DNA of 64,000 bases from Pontixanthobacter sp. CEM42 (GTDB taxonomy: Bacteria; Pseudomonadota; Alphaproteobacteria; Sphingomonadales; Sphingomonadaceae): assembly GCF_017812015.1 (NCBI RefSeq), contig NZ_JADQTN010000001.1:846501-910500 (forward strand), written 5' to 3'. Of the stretch, positions 9,707 through 18,383 are shown piece after piece. Under the pieces are notes generated by a model. It did not search any database. It was not told where the DNA came from and worked only from the letters and a program-made list of their open reading frames with translations. Position numbers and translations under genes: made by a program. The number at the start of each line of letters is the position of its first letter. The stretch's first letter is position 1.

Positions 9707-10971
9707 TTTTTCTCGAATTTGTTGCGCAGATAGATAGCGAGACCGTTCATCACGAGGAGGAACAGCAGTAGCACGATGATAGCAGCCGATGTGCGTTCCA
9801 CGAAACCGCGGTCCACTTCATCGGACCACAGGAAGATTTGCATCGGCAATACGGTCGCTGGCGAGGTGAAGCCGTCTGGTGGTGTGGACACGAACAAACG
9901 CATGCCAACCATCAGCAGCGGAGCAGTTTCTCCCAGCGCACGTGCCATACCGATAATGGTACCAGTCAAAATACCGGGCAGGGCGAGTGGCAGTACGTGG
10001 TGGAACACGACTTGGACCGGAGAAGCACCGACCGCAAGTGCCCCGTCGCGGATAGATGGCGGCACGGCTTTGATCGCGTTTCTGCCCGAGATTACGATGA
10101 CCGGAAGCGTCATCAGTGCGAGTGTCATACCGCCGATAATTGGCGTTGACCGGACCCCGGGGAACAGCGTTAGGAACACCGCCAGTCCCAACAGGCCAAA
10201 TATGATCGATGGGACAGCCGCAAGGTTATTGATCGACAGCTCGATAAAGTCGGTCCAGCGATTCTTGGGCGCATATTCTTCAAGGTACAGCGCTGCCATT
10301 ACCCCGATCGGAAAAGCGAGCAGCAGCGTCACGATCATCGTGAGCATCGAGCCCTTGAGCGCTCCCCAAATGCCGGCTGCCTGCGGGTCGGTTGCGTCGG
10401 AGCGTTCGAGGAACCCAAAATCAAAACGCTTATCGAGCTTGTCCTCAGCTCGCAGTCTGTCCGCCAAAGCTCGCATTTCCAGCGCGCCTTCGCCATCATA
10501 TCCGCCTGCCAGGTCAGCCGACGCTGGCAGCCATAAGGTCGTTTTCTCTCGCAACAGCGCGGGGTTGGCGATGATGTCTTGGCCGACTTCTCGCCATGCA
10601 TTGCCGCTCAGTTCTGCAGCTGCTTCCTCGCCCAACGATTCCTGAGCGTAGAATTCGAGTATTTCGGGCAAGCCCTGCGTTTCCAATATTCGCAATGCGT
10701 CGGGCCGCGCCAAAGCAGCGGGATCGGCAGCAATTCCGCCCTCGGCAAAATCGACCGGAACTGCCAGTTCGGCGCGCTGAAATCCGCCGATCCCGTTCAC
10801 TGTCATATTAACGAGGAGCAAAGCGAGCACTGCGACTGAGAAAAAGACCGCAAACAGGCCAAGAAACCTGAAACGCTTTTCGGCAGCGTAACGCTTCTGC
10901 AAGCGTGCTTCAAAAGCTGCGCTGCGGGTGGCAAGACGCGCGTTGGTATCGGAGGCTACTGCGTCAGTCAT
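9700..10971 (-). CDS. pstA: phosphate ABC transporter permease PstA with N-terminal extension
   Basis: At 423 residues it is longer than the roughly 300-residue enteric PstA. One membrane segment near residue 40 is followed by a large periplasmic insertion (about 60-200, the DUF3333-type region common in alphaproteobacterial PstA), then the binding-protein-dependent permease domain with the EAA-like motif [24 protein letters not shown]. It forms the channel with PstC. Start overlaps pstC by eight bases. Confidence 0.93.
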   Translation of the reverse strand: MTDAVASDTNARLATRSAAFEARLQKRYAAEKRFRFLGLFAVFFSVAVLALLLVNMTVNGIGGFQRAELAVPVDFAEGGIAADPAALARPDALRILETQGLPEILEFYAQESLGEEAAAELSGNAWREVGQDIIANPALLREKTTLWLPASADLAGGYDGEGALEMRALADRLRAEDKLDKRFDFGFLERSDATDPQAAGIWGALKGSMLTMIVTLLLAFPIGVMAALYLEEYAPKNRWTDFIELSINNLAAVPSIIFGLLGLAVFLTLFPGVRSTPIIGGMTLALMTLPVIVISGRNAIKAVPPSIRDGALAVGASPVQVVFHHVLPLALPGILTGTIIGMARALGETAPLLMVGMRLFVSTPPDGFTSPATVLPMQIFLWSDEVDRGFVERTSAAIIVLLLFLLVMNGLAIYLRNKFEKKW

Positions 10972-12349
10972 AAGCTTCGCGGAACCTCTTCACAACGCGC
11001 AAGGCGATAAAGTTCAATCCGAGCGTTACCAAGAACAGCACGAAGCCGAGCGCGAACGCACTAAGCGTCGCCGGGTGATCGAAACTGCCTTCACCGGTTA
11101 GCATTTTTACGATCTGCACGGTTACGGTGGTCATTCTGTCGAGCGGATTTGCGCTCAGATTGGCAGCAGTCGATGCGGCCATGACCACGATCATCGTTTC
11201 GCCAATCGCTCGGCTGATTGCAAGCATGATCCCGGCTACGATACCGGGTAAGGCAGCAGGAATAAGCACACGCTTGATCGTCTCCGATTCAGTTGCGCCC
11301 ATAGCCAGACTGCCATCGCGCATTGCTTGCGGGACGGCGGCAATGGAATCATCGGCCATCGATGAAACAAACGGGATAATCATCACGCCCATTACGAGAC
11401 CGGCTGCCAATGCGCTTTCGCTGGAGGCACCGCTAATCCCAATCATGGCCGCCAAATCGCGAATGAAGGGCGCCACGGTGAGCGCCGCGAAATAGCCATA
11501 TACGACGGTTGGAACACCTGCGAGGATCTCCAGCGCAGGTTTCAGCCAGCTGCGAACGCGAGGGGCTGCATATTGCGTAAGATAGATCGCGCTCATGAGG
11601 CCGAGCGGAATCGCGACAATCATCGCGATAATGGCGCCAATGAAGATAGTGCCCCAAAAAAGGGGGACAGCGCCAAACCGGGTTGGATCTGGATTTTGCG
11701 GATTGCCCATCGGGTCCGGGCCCCATTGCGTTCCGAAAAGGAAGTCGATCGGGCTGACCATGCCGAAGAAACGGAACGTCTCGAACACCAGACTGGCGAC
11801 AATCCCAAGTGTTGTCAGGATCGCCACAAGCGATGCGAGCAACAGCGCCGCCATGACGGTTTTCTCTACCCGAGTGCGCGCAGTGAAATCAGGCTTCAGC
11901 CTCAGAAACGCCCACGTGCCGCACAGAAAGCCGATGATCAAAGTACTGAGAATGCCGATCAGATTGTAACGTGACAGTGCTTCGCGGAATGGCTCGATCA
12001 GCGGCTTTGCAGCCTCGTTAAACACGCCCGGCGAAGTACCGCTTGCAACGGCCAGCGCCTCGCGGAGCAGAGTGTCACGCTGGAAACCGGCTGCCGGGAG
12101 ATCTGATGCCGCGGGAGACATCAAAACTGATTGCTCAACCAAATAAGGCGAAGCGACGAGCCACAGTGAAATGAACGCTGCCAGCGGCACGATGACCCAC
12201 AGCGCTACATACCAACCATGATAAACGGGTAGGGCGGCCAATCGCCCCACATCCTTATCGCGGCGGAAGGCCCAAGCACGCGAACGGGCGGCAATCCAAC
12301 CGGCAAGGCCAAGGCCAACGGCAAGCAGTAGGAGAATAGCTGGCGACAT
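10964..12349 (-). CDS. pstC: phosphate ABC transporter permease PstC
   Basis: A 461-residue permease. An N-terminal helix, a periplasmic loop and a further helix precede the permease core (about residues 240-455), with the coupling motif SLAMGATESETIKRVLIPAALPGI. It pairs with PstA and with PstB at the cytoplasmic face. It is the first gene of the pst operon here; the periplasmic binding protein gene pstS, which usually precedes it, is absent and phoR lies upstream instead. A Pho box stands about 125 bases before the start codon. Confidence 0.94.
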   Translation of the reverse strand: MSPAILLLLAVGLGLAGWIAARSRAWAFRRDKDVGRLAALPVYHGWYVALWVIVPLAAFISLWLVASPYLVEQSVLMSPAASDLPAAGFQRDTLLREALAVASGTSPGVFNEAAKPLIEPFREALSRYNLIGILSTLIIGFLCGTWAFLRLKPDFTARTRVEKTVMAALLLASLVAILTTLGIVASLVFETFRFFGMVSPIDFLFGTQWGPDPMGNPQNPDPTRFGAVPLFWGTIFIGAIIAMIVAIPLGLMSAIYLTQYAAPRVRSWLKPALEILAGVPTVVYGYFAALTVAPFIRDLAAMIGISGASSESALAAGLVMGVMIIPFVSSMADDSIAAVPQAMRDGSLAMGATESETIKRVLIPAALPGIVAGIMLAISRAIGETMIVVMAASTAANLSANPLDRMTTVTVQIVKMLTGEGSFDHPATLSAFALGFVLFLVTLGLNFIALRVVKRFREAYD

Positions 12350-12476
12350 CGCTCAAGCAGATCCTAAAGTGTTGTGCCTGATTGCGGCGTTTGGGTTGTG
12401 CACGAGGAAATCCATTCAGAAACGAAATTCTCGGAGAGAATCATAGCCTGTCGGACCTCACCGATGTTGGACGAAT

Positions 12477-12494
12477 ATGACAAGAACATGACAA
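12477..12494 (-). promoter_or_regulatory. Pho box (PhoB-binding direct repeat) upstream of pstC
   Basis: On the minus strand TTGTCAT occurs twice, at 12494-12488 and 12483-12477, an exact 7-base repeat at the 11-base period that defines a PhoB site. It lies in the 154-base gap between phoR and pstC, directly after the phoR stop, so it can induce pstCAB-phoU-phoB without touching phoR. Confidence 0.8.
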
Positions 12495-12503
12495 TCACCC
12501 CGA

Positions 12504-13682
12504 CTAAGTGTCTTGCGCGGGAATCCGTGCGCTGATTGTTGTCCCTTGGCCAAGCTCGCTGGCAATGTCGAGGCGTCCGAGGTGACGCTCCACAATGTGT
12601 TTTACAATTGCCAAGCCTAGCCCGGTGCCGCCTGCGGCGCGGCTGCGTCCAGGATCGGTGCGATAAAAGCGTTTCGTAAGATAGGGAATGTGCTCAGGAT
12701 CGATGCCGTTGCCCGTATCAGTCACCGATATCTTCGCTTCCGCATTATCTGTTTCTGATAGAGATACAGTGACTTTTCCGTCCGTATCACCATACTTTAG
12801 CGCGTTATCGACGAGGTTGCGGACGAGTTGTTCAAGCTGCCGTTCGTCGCCCAATACCGTCATGTCTTTTTCGATGTCGAATTCGAGACGGTCTGCTCTT
12901 TCCAATCCAGCAGCATCCTTCGACGCGCGCTCAATCAATTTTGCCAGTGGTAGGTTTTCGCGCGGCTTATCGTGTTTCTCAGCTTCAATTCGCGAAAGCG
13001 ACATCAGATCACTGACCAGACTTTGCAGTCGGCGGCCTTCTCCGAGAATAACATCAAGAAACTTCTCGGTTTTCTCAGGCGGAAGGTTGCCTTCGCTATC
13101 CTTGATCGTCTCTACATAACCAAGGATCGAGGCGAGCGGCGTACGCAATTCGTGACTGGCATTGGCGACAAAATCGGTGTGCGATCGCGCAATATCGGTC
13201 TCGGCGGTTTGGTTGAGCAACTCCACAACCGACACCCCATTGCCGAGATTTTGGCGATTGATCCGCCATACATCCCTCCGCCGTACCAGCCCTTGGATAT
13301 TGGCAGCGCCATTCTTCTTCGATTCGAGCAATTTGATCGCCTTGGGATGGCGCATGGCGACACGCATGTCTTGCCCTATGATATGCTTGCCAAGAAGCTT
13401 GCGTGCGGCACGGTTCGCAACCGTAATGCGCGATCCTTCCATCACCAGAATCGGCGTGCCTGAATATTCGACCAACTGCGCCATGTTGTCGCTGCTGAAC
13501 GGGTCTTCGACCTTGATGATTTCTTCTGCCGGCGGGTTGATTGCGATCAGGAACAGAGATCCTGCCCATACCAGCGCAACGGCCAGTGTCAGCCAAGGGT
13601 TCACTCCGTAAGCGACGAGCGCGATGGAGGTCGCTGCTGCGAGAGCGAGTCCAGGCCAGAGGGGAGTGCCGCTGCGGTCCAT
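12504..13682 (-). CDS. phoR: phosphate regulon sensor histidine kinase PhoR
   Basis: A 392-residue membrane kinase. Two hydrophobic segments at about residues 10-48, a PAS-like region (about 65-150), then a HisKA domain with the phospho-accepting His177 in SHELRTPLASILGYVE, and an ATPase domain with the N-box LVRNLVDNALKYG, DTGNGID and GTGLGLAIVKH. It has almost no periplasmic part, as is usual for PhoR, which senses through the Pst/PhoU complex. It is first in the phosphate block; the Pho box follows it, so its own expression seems to come from a separate upstream promoter. Confidence 0.93.
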   Translation of the reverse strand: MDRSGTPLWPGLALAAATSIALVAYGVNPWLTLAVALVWAGSLFLIAINPPAEEIIKVEDPFSSDNMAQLVEYSGTPILVMEGSRITVANRAARKLLGKHIIGQDMRVAMRHPKAIKLLESKKNGAANIQGLVRRRDVWRINRQNLGNGVSVVELLNQTAETDIARSHTDFVANASHELRTPLASILGYVETIKDSEGNLPPEKTEKFLDVILGEGRRLQSLVSDLMSLSRIEAEKHDKPRENLPLAKLIERASKDAAGLERADRLEFDIEKDMTVLGDERQLEQLVRNLVDNALKYGDTDGKVTVSLSETDNAEAKISVTDTGNGIDPEHIPYLTKRFYRTDPGRSRAAGGTGLGLAIVKHIVERHLGRLDIASELGQGTTISARIPAQDT

Positions 13683-13755
13683 ATATTGATGGCCTTAGCG
13701 TTGCACCTTGGCCTGCGCTACCAGTTATGTCGGGTTGTAATATTTGTCACCAGAA

Positions 13756-13830
13756 TGGTGACCCCTACGGGAATCGAACCCGTGTTTCAGCCGTGAAAGG
13801 GCCGCGTCCTAACCGCTAGACGAAGGGGCC
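13756..13830 (-). tRNA. tRNA-Glu (anticodon TTC), copy 1
   Basis: 75 bases including an encoded CCA end. On the minus strand the acceptor stem pairs GGCCCCT with AGGGGTC, the anticodon TTC sits at tRNA positions 34-36 (window 13797-13795) preceded by the invariant T33, and the T arm contains GGTTCGATTCC. Bases 13751-13758 and 13829-13836 are complementary, so the precursor's leader and trailer would extend the acceptor stem. Confidence 0.97.
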
Positions 13831-13885
13831 ATTCTGATCCGGTTCGTCACATTTCAGTGAAGCTGGAACAAAAAATCGCCATCAC

Positions 13886-13960
13886 TGGTGACCCCTACGG
13901 GAATCGAACCCGTGTTTCAGCCGTGAAAGGGCCGCGTCCTAACCGCTAGACGAAGGGGCC
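13886..13960 (-). tRNA. tRNA-Glu (anticodon TTC), copy 2
   Basis: Identical over all 75 bases to the copy 130 bases away, including the encoded CCA, so it is a tandem duplication. Its flanks differ from those of copy 1 but are again self-complementary (13877-13886 with 13963-13972, ten base pairs). Confidence 0.97.
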
Positions 13961-14064
13961 ATAGTGATGGCGTGGCGGCGCAATTAGGGGCGAGATTGTT
14001 CTGCGTCAAGCCTCGCGCGCGGTTTTGAAGCGGCTTTATCGGCTGTCTTGGACGAATTTTTGTA

Positions 14065-15852
14065 TCAATCTGCCCAAGCTGCATCTTCAAGGTGCAGTTC
14101 GGCAGCAGGTCGGCTGCCCCAATCGTCAATCTTCGCACGACCGGCCAGCCACATTTTGCGCCCCTTTGCTCCGTGCAGGATTGCTTGACCCATTTCGGTA
14201 TCGGCTGCTCGGAAGGCAATTGCTTTGAGCGAGCCGCCATCTTCGCCACCAACGATCAGACGCAAATGGTCGGTGCCGACAATATCCGCCTTGATCAGAT
14301 GGACTGGGCCGACTGCAACTCTGGGTCCGGGCCAGCCAATCCCGTATGGTCCGGCTTCGTCAAGCCGTTCTACCAAAGACGGTGCAAGACCGCGCGGGGC
14401 AACGGCTAGGTCCAACTTCAATTCTTGCGTTGCTTGCGCGTTCGATACCGCCGACCCAAGACGGGCATCGAGCCAATCTGCAAATTTGTCCAGCTTGTCG
14501 GCATTGATCGTGAGGCCCGCTGCCATCGCGTGTCCGCCGCCAGCGACAAGCAAACCCTCTTCACGCGCTGCGATGATCGCGGCGCCCAAGTCCACGCCTG
14601 AGATCGAACGTCCGGAGCCTTTGCCTTCTCCGTTCTCTTCATCGACGGCGATTACGATTGAAGGCTTGCCGGTCTTTTCTTTGATCCGCCCCGCGACAAT
14701 GCCGATCACGCCGGGATGCCAACCCTTGCCTGAGAGAACGACAACCGAGCGATTATGCTGGGCGGCGATCTGAGCTTCGGCTGCCTCTTGAACCGCAGCC
14801 TCAATAGCGCGGCGCTCCTCATTGAGAGACGATAGCTGCGCAGAAATCTCACGTGCCTCATCATGATCTTCGGTGGTGAGCAAACGTACACCGAGTGTCG
14901 ACTCGCCAACGCGGCCACCTGCATTAATGCGCGGCCCAAGTGCGAAGCCAAGATCGCTGCAAACTGGCGCGCGCTTGAGCCTGCTGGCATCGATGAGTGC
15001 GGACATGCCGATATTTTCGCGCTTCGCCATGACTTTCAGGCCCTGCGCAACAAACGCTCGGTTCAGGCCATGCAGCGCGGCAACGTCGGCTACCGTGCCC
15101 AACGCAACCAGATCGAGGAGTGAAAGCAAGTCGGGCTCGGCTCGATTCTCAAAGTACCCCTGCGTCCGCAATGTCCGAACCACGGCAATAGCGAGCAGGA
15201 AAGCGACGCCAACTGCAGCAAGGTGACCGTGCGACGCGGCTTCGTCATTCTCGTCCAGCCGGTTCGGGTTCACTAATGCCGCTGCCTTAGGCAATTCATG
15301 CGCACATTTGTGGTGGTCGACGACGATCACATCCACGCCGGCATCGCGTGCCATTTCCAGCGCTTCAAATGCCATCGCGCCGCAATCGACAGTGACAATC
15401 AGGCTGGAACTTTCTTCTGCCAACTTGACCAATGCAGAACCGCTGGGACCGTATCCTTCCAGCAAACGGTCAGGAATATAGTATCCCGCATCGCATCCAA
15501 CCATCCGCAGCAAGCGGATCATCAATGCAGAGCTGGTCGCGCCGTCGACATCATAGTCGCCGTAGATGGTGATCGTTTCTTTGCCGAGGATCGCTTGCAC
15601 GATGCGCTCTGCGGCGTTCTCCATGTCCTGAAACAGCGAAGGATCGGGCAGGAAGCTCCGCAAGGTCGGCGTCTTGTGTCGTGCTATATCGTCGGGTGCG
15701 ACGCCGCGTGACAGCAACAACTGAGTGACGATATCGTTCTCCAGCCCGTCACCTGAGCCGCCGATATCCATATTACCGCCGCGCCAGTGCCAGGCTTTGC
15801 CGGAGAGCGATTGCGTTACGCCGAATACGGGTGAGAGTGTACGGGAAGCCAT
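14065..15852 (-). CDS. recJ: single-stranded-DNA-specific exonuclease RecJ
   Basis: RecJ degrades single-stranded DNA 5' to 3' in recombination and mismatch repair. The 595-residue protein has the DHH phosphoesterase motifs in order: DYDVDGATSSALMI, VTVDCG, DHHKCAHELP and later the DHHA1-type GGHAMAAGLT with a glycine-rich approach. I chose the ATG at 15852 (MASRTLSP); the open frame runs to 16035, but the extra 61 residues are unconserved-looking and would overlap the divergent flavodoxin gene. The C-terminal OB-fold region (about 470-590) is present, so the protein is complete. Confidence 0.93.
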   Translation of the reverse strand: MASRTLSPVFGVTQSLSGKAWHWRGGNMDIGGSGDGLENDIVTQLLLSRGVAPDDIARHKTPTLRSFLPDPSLFQDMENAAERIVQAILGKETITIYGDYDVDGATSSALMIRLLRMVGCDAGYYIPDRLLEGYGPSGSALVKLAEESSSLIVTVDCGAMAFEALEMARDAGVDVIVVDHHKCAHELPKAAALVNPNRLDENDEAASHGHLAAVGVAFLLAIAVVRTLRTQGYFENRAEPDLLSLLDLVALGTVADVAALHGLNRAFVAQGLKVMAKRENIGMSALIDASRLKRAPVCSDLGFALGPRINAGGRVGESTLGVRLLTTEDHDEAREISAQLSSLNEERRAIEAAVQEAAEAQIAAQHNRSVVVLSGKGWHPGVIGIVAGRIKEKTGKPSIVIAVDEENGEGKGSGRSISGVDLGAAIIAAREEGLLVAGGGHAMAAGLTINADKLDKFADWLDARLGSAVSNAQATQELKLDLAVAPRGLAPSLVERLDEAGPYGIGWPGPRVAVGPVHLIKADIVGTDHLRLIVGGEDGGSLKAIAFRAADTEMGQAILHGAKGRKMWLAGRAKIDDWGSRPAAELHLEDAAWAD

Positions 15853-15919
15853 GGCTGTACCTACCGCATTGGCGGGCGCGCAGCAAAGGCGGGTGATTGA
15901 CAATCGACAGCTATCCGTG

Positions 15920-16423
15920 ATGTTCGCTCGCATGCCTCCACCAGACAAGACCCTGCTCATCATCTGGCACAGTCGGACCGGCGCAAGCAAAGCGATGGCT
16001 GAAGCGGCGGGCGAGGGTGCAGGGCAGAGCGCCAAGTTACTCGGTGCAGCAGACGTGACGCCGCAGCATTTGCTCGACGCGGACGCGTACCTGTTCGTCT
16101 GCCCCGAGAATCTCGCGACAATGAGCGGGATGATGAAAGAGATGTTCGACCAGACTTACTACCCGATCCTTGGGCAAATCGAAGGGCGCGGCTTTGCGAC
16201 GATCATTGCGGCAGGTTCAGACGGCGAGGGCGCGCAGCGTCAAATTGATCGTATTGCGAAGGGATGGCGTTTGCGGCGTGTCGCGGAACCAATGATCGTG
16301 AATTTTGATGCGCAAACTCCCGAGGCGATCCTTGCCGAAAAGGCTGTTGACCCCAAAAAGTTGAAGCAATGTCGCGAGCTTGGCGCCGCACTTGGCGAAG
16401 GCCTCGCGCTCGGCGTTTTCTAA
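15920..16423 (+). CDS. flavodoxin-like NAD(P)H/FMN protein
   Basis: About 167 residues. The N-terminus LLIIWHSRTGASKAMAEAAGEGA is the FMN-phosphate-binding loop of the flavodoxin fold (the T/S-G pattern after the first strand), followed by YLFVCPENLATMSGMMKEMFDQTYY, the usual second flavin loop. The redox partner is unknown. The ATG at 15932 is an equally good start (163 residues). Divergent from recJ with 67 bases between the starts. Confidence 0.75.
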   Translation: MFARMPPPDKTLLIIWHSRTGASKAMAEAAGEGAGQSAKLLGAADVTPQHLLDADAYLFVCPENLATMSGMMKEMFDQTYYPILGQIEGRGFATIIAAGSDGEGAQRQIDRIAKGWRLRRVAEPMIVNFDAQTPEAILAEKAVDPKKLKQCRELGAALGEGLALGVF

Positions 16424-16504
16424 TCAACTGCATCGGTTTCGGAGCTATCCACGCGCTAAGACTCGACGGCAGCATTAATACTCGGCAAGCTACTGATATT
16501 GTTT

Positions 16505-16510
16505 AGGAGG
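16505..16510 (+). promoter_or_regulatory. perfect Shine-Dalgarno AGGAGG with no standard start codon after it
   Basis: AGGAGG at 16505-16510 overlaps an in-frame TAG (16504-16506). In the frame of the following gene, the only codons at ribosome-binding distance are GTT (16519) and ATT (16522, 11 bases away). ATG, GTG and TTG are lacking until TTG at 16573. Confidence 0.5.
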
Positions 16511-16572
16511 AGCGCCGAGTTATTTCCGGACATTCGGACCAATCAGCGGCCGCAGAGCCGTCAGGACTGTAT

Positions 16573-17289
16573 TTGCTCTTTCCGACGGGCAAACGACCAG
16601 CCATTGAGTCCGTGCGAGAGGCGGTGGCGGCAATTGATGGCGTCACAATTAGCCATGATCCTGAGGCGGCTTCGCCCGCGAACGTCGATGGACGACACTG
16701 GTTGGAAGTCGTCATTGATGGTCTGACTTTCGACATCACTGGTTTGGCTCCGGGCAGTTCAGCACCGTTGGCTAGTTTTGTTCAAAGCACTCACGCGGGG
16801 TCATCTGGTGCAGCAGAAGCGGTCGCGATAGTGCCCGGACCGCATTTGGCTGGCGGTACTTACATCTTGCCCGTGCTTCGCGGATTGCTCTCCTTGGGCG
16901 CGCATTTGGGCACGGAATTACATCATGCTCTGGCCGTGGGGTGGCCGCCATCATTGAACACCGCTTCTACCGCGCAGCTCGGGAAGGCCGCGGAAAGTTG
17001 GGCGAATGGAGGAGCGTTTCCGAGTGAATTTCTGATCCGCTTCGAACGTTCGCCGGGCGGCGCTTTTCAAAGCCATGGTCTCTCGGTTTTCACCGGGCAA
17101 GAATTGAGCCTCACATCGGATATCGTCGAAAGTGACGATCTCGCGATGCGTCTTGGCTGGCGGCTCGCCAACCAACTGGTCCTGCTTGGCCGGATCGAGG
17201 TTCTCGAAGAGATTACCGGCCCAGATGGAAGCATGCTTCGCTTGGCGCCATCGTATGATGGCGATATCGTCGAGGTTTCACGCTGTTAA
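16573..17289 (+). CDS. conserved-looking hypothetical protein, uncertain start
   Basis: I do not recognise this 238-residue protein. It has no signal peptide or clear membrane helix. Mid-protein there is a Gly/Ala/His-rich stretch (HLAGGTYILPVLRGLLSL) and a Trp-Pro motif (VGWPPS); overall it looks soluble and single-domain, with a bias to A, G, L and S. The coding frame is open back to 16507, and the sequence before the TTG (…SGLY) reads on smoothly as protein, so translation may begin upstream at an ATT placed after a perfect AGGAGG. The TTG at 16573 has its own weak AGGA seven bases before. A dispensable housekeeping role is as likely as anything; no function is assigned. Confidence 0.6.
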   Translation: MLFPTGKRPAIESVREAVAAIDGVTISHDPEAASPANVDGRHWLEVVIDGLTFDITGLAPGSSAPLASFVQSTHAGSSGAAEAVAIVPGPHLAGGTYILPVLRGLLSLGAHLGTELHHALAVGWPPSLNTASTAQLGKAAESWANGGAFPSEFLIRFERSPGGAFQSHGLSVFTGQELSLTSDIVESDDLAMRLGWRLANQLVLLGRIEVLEEITGPDGSMLRLAPSYDGDIVEVSRC

Positions 17290-17304
17290 TAGCGCTGAGC
17301 TGAA

Positions 17305-18276
17305 TCACGCCAGTTTGGCGGCCAGATCATCCTTTGCGGCGTTATACTCGCTCTCAATCTTATCGACCAGATCAGCAACGGTTCCGACTTTGTCGATAGT
17401 GCCGACGCCTTGGCCTGAACCCCAAATGTCTTTCCATGCCTTGGCTTTGCTGTTGCCGCCCGAGCCGAAGTTCATCTTGCTCGGATCGCTCTCGGGCAGG
17501 TTCTCCGGGTCAAGCCCGGCCTTCTCGATCGAGCCGCGCAGATAGTTGCCATGCACCCCGGTGAACAGGTTGGTGTAAACGATATCGCCTGCTTTGCTGT
17601 CGACGATCTCCTGTTTGTAGGCTGCGTCTGCATTGGCTTCCTCGGTGGCGATCCATGCTGACCCGATATAGCCGAAATCAGCACCCATTGCCTGCGCCGC
17701 AAGCACCGAGCGGCCATGCGCAATCGATCCCGACAGCGCGACTAACCCGTCGAACCAGCTGCGGATTTCCTGCATCAATGCGAACGGCGACTGTGTGCCC
17801 GCATGGCCACCAGCGCCAGCAGCAACAGGGATCAGGCCCGTCGCGCCTTTCTCGATAGCTTTGCGTGCGAACCGGTCATTGATCACATCATGCAGCGTAA
17901 TTCCGCCCCAGCCTTTGACGGCGGAGAAGATATCTTCGCGCGCGCCGAGCGAGGTGATGACCATCGGCACTTGCCATTTGGCGCATACCTCCATGTCTTC
18001 CTCCAGCCGGTCATTGCTGCGGTGGACGATCTGGTTGACCGCATATGGTGCTGCAGGCCGGTCAGGATTGTCGCGATTATGCTGCGCCAACTCTTCGGTG
18101 ATCCGGTGAAGCCATTCGTCCAAAACGCCAGATGGCCGCGCATTCAATGCCGGGAACGAACCGATGATGCCTGCCTTACACTGCGCGATCACCAATTCCG
18201 GACCGGATACGATAAACAGTGGTGAGCCGATAACCGGCAGGCGTAGGCGATCAAAAGGTGCGGGTAGGGCGGCCAT
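17305..18276 (-). CDS. nitronate monooxygenase family FMN oxidoreductase
   Basis: A 323-residue TIM-barrel flavoprotein of the 2-nitropropane dioxygenase family. The start LPVIGSPLFIVSGPELV and the FMN-phosphate motif GAGGHAGTQSPF are diagnostic, as is the following GSIAHGRSVLAAQAMGADFGYIGSAWIATEE pattern. The family oxidises alkyl nitronates or works as an enoyl reductase-like enzyme; the natural substrate here is not known. It lies downstream of an amidohydrolase on the same strand (107-base gap), suggesting a small catabolic or detoxifying unit. Confidence 0.88.
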   Translation of the reverse strand: MAALPAPFDRLRLPVIGSPLFIVSGPELVIAQCKAGIIGSFPALNARPSGVLDEWLHRITEELAQHNRDNPDRPAAPYAVNQIVHRSNDRLEEDMEVCAKWQVPMVITSLGAREDIFSAVKGWGGITLHDVINDRFARKAIEKGATGLIPVAAGAGGHAGTQSPFALMQEIRSWFDGLVALSGSIAHGRSVLAAQAMGADFGYIGSAWIATEEANADAAYKQEIVDSKAGDIVYTNLFTGVHGNYLRGSIEKAGLDPENLPESDPSKMNFGSGGNSKAKAWKDIWGSGQGVGTIDKVGTVADLVDKIESEYNAAKDDLAAKLA

Positions 18277-18383
18277 GGATGCTCCGTTGCGTTATGAAAC
18301 TTGCGTTGAGGTGTTCGGGGCGATCTATGGTGCAGCGAGTGCCGTGTCGAGGGTGACGTTACGTAAGCTGCTATGACGCAAGG

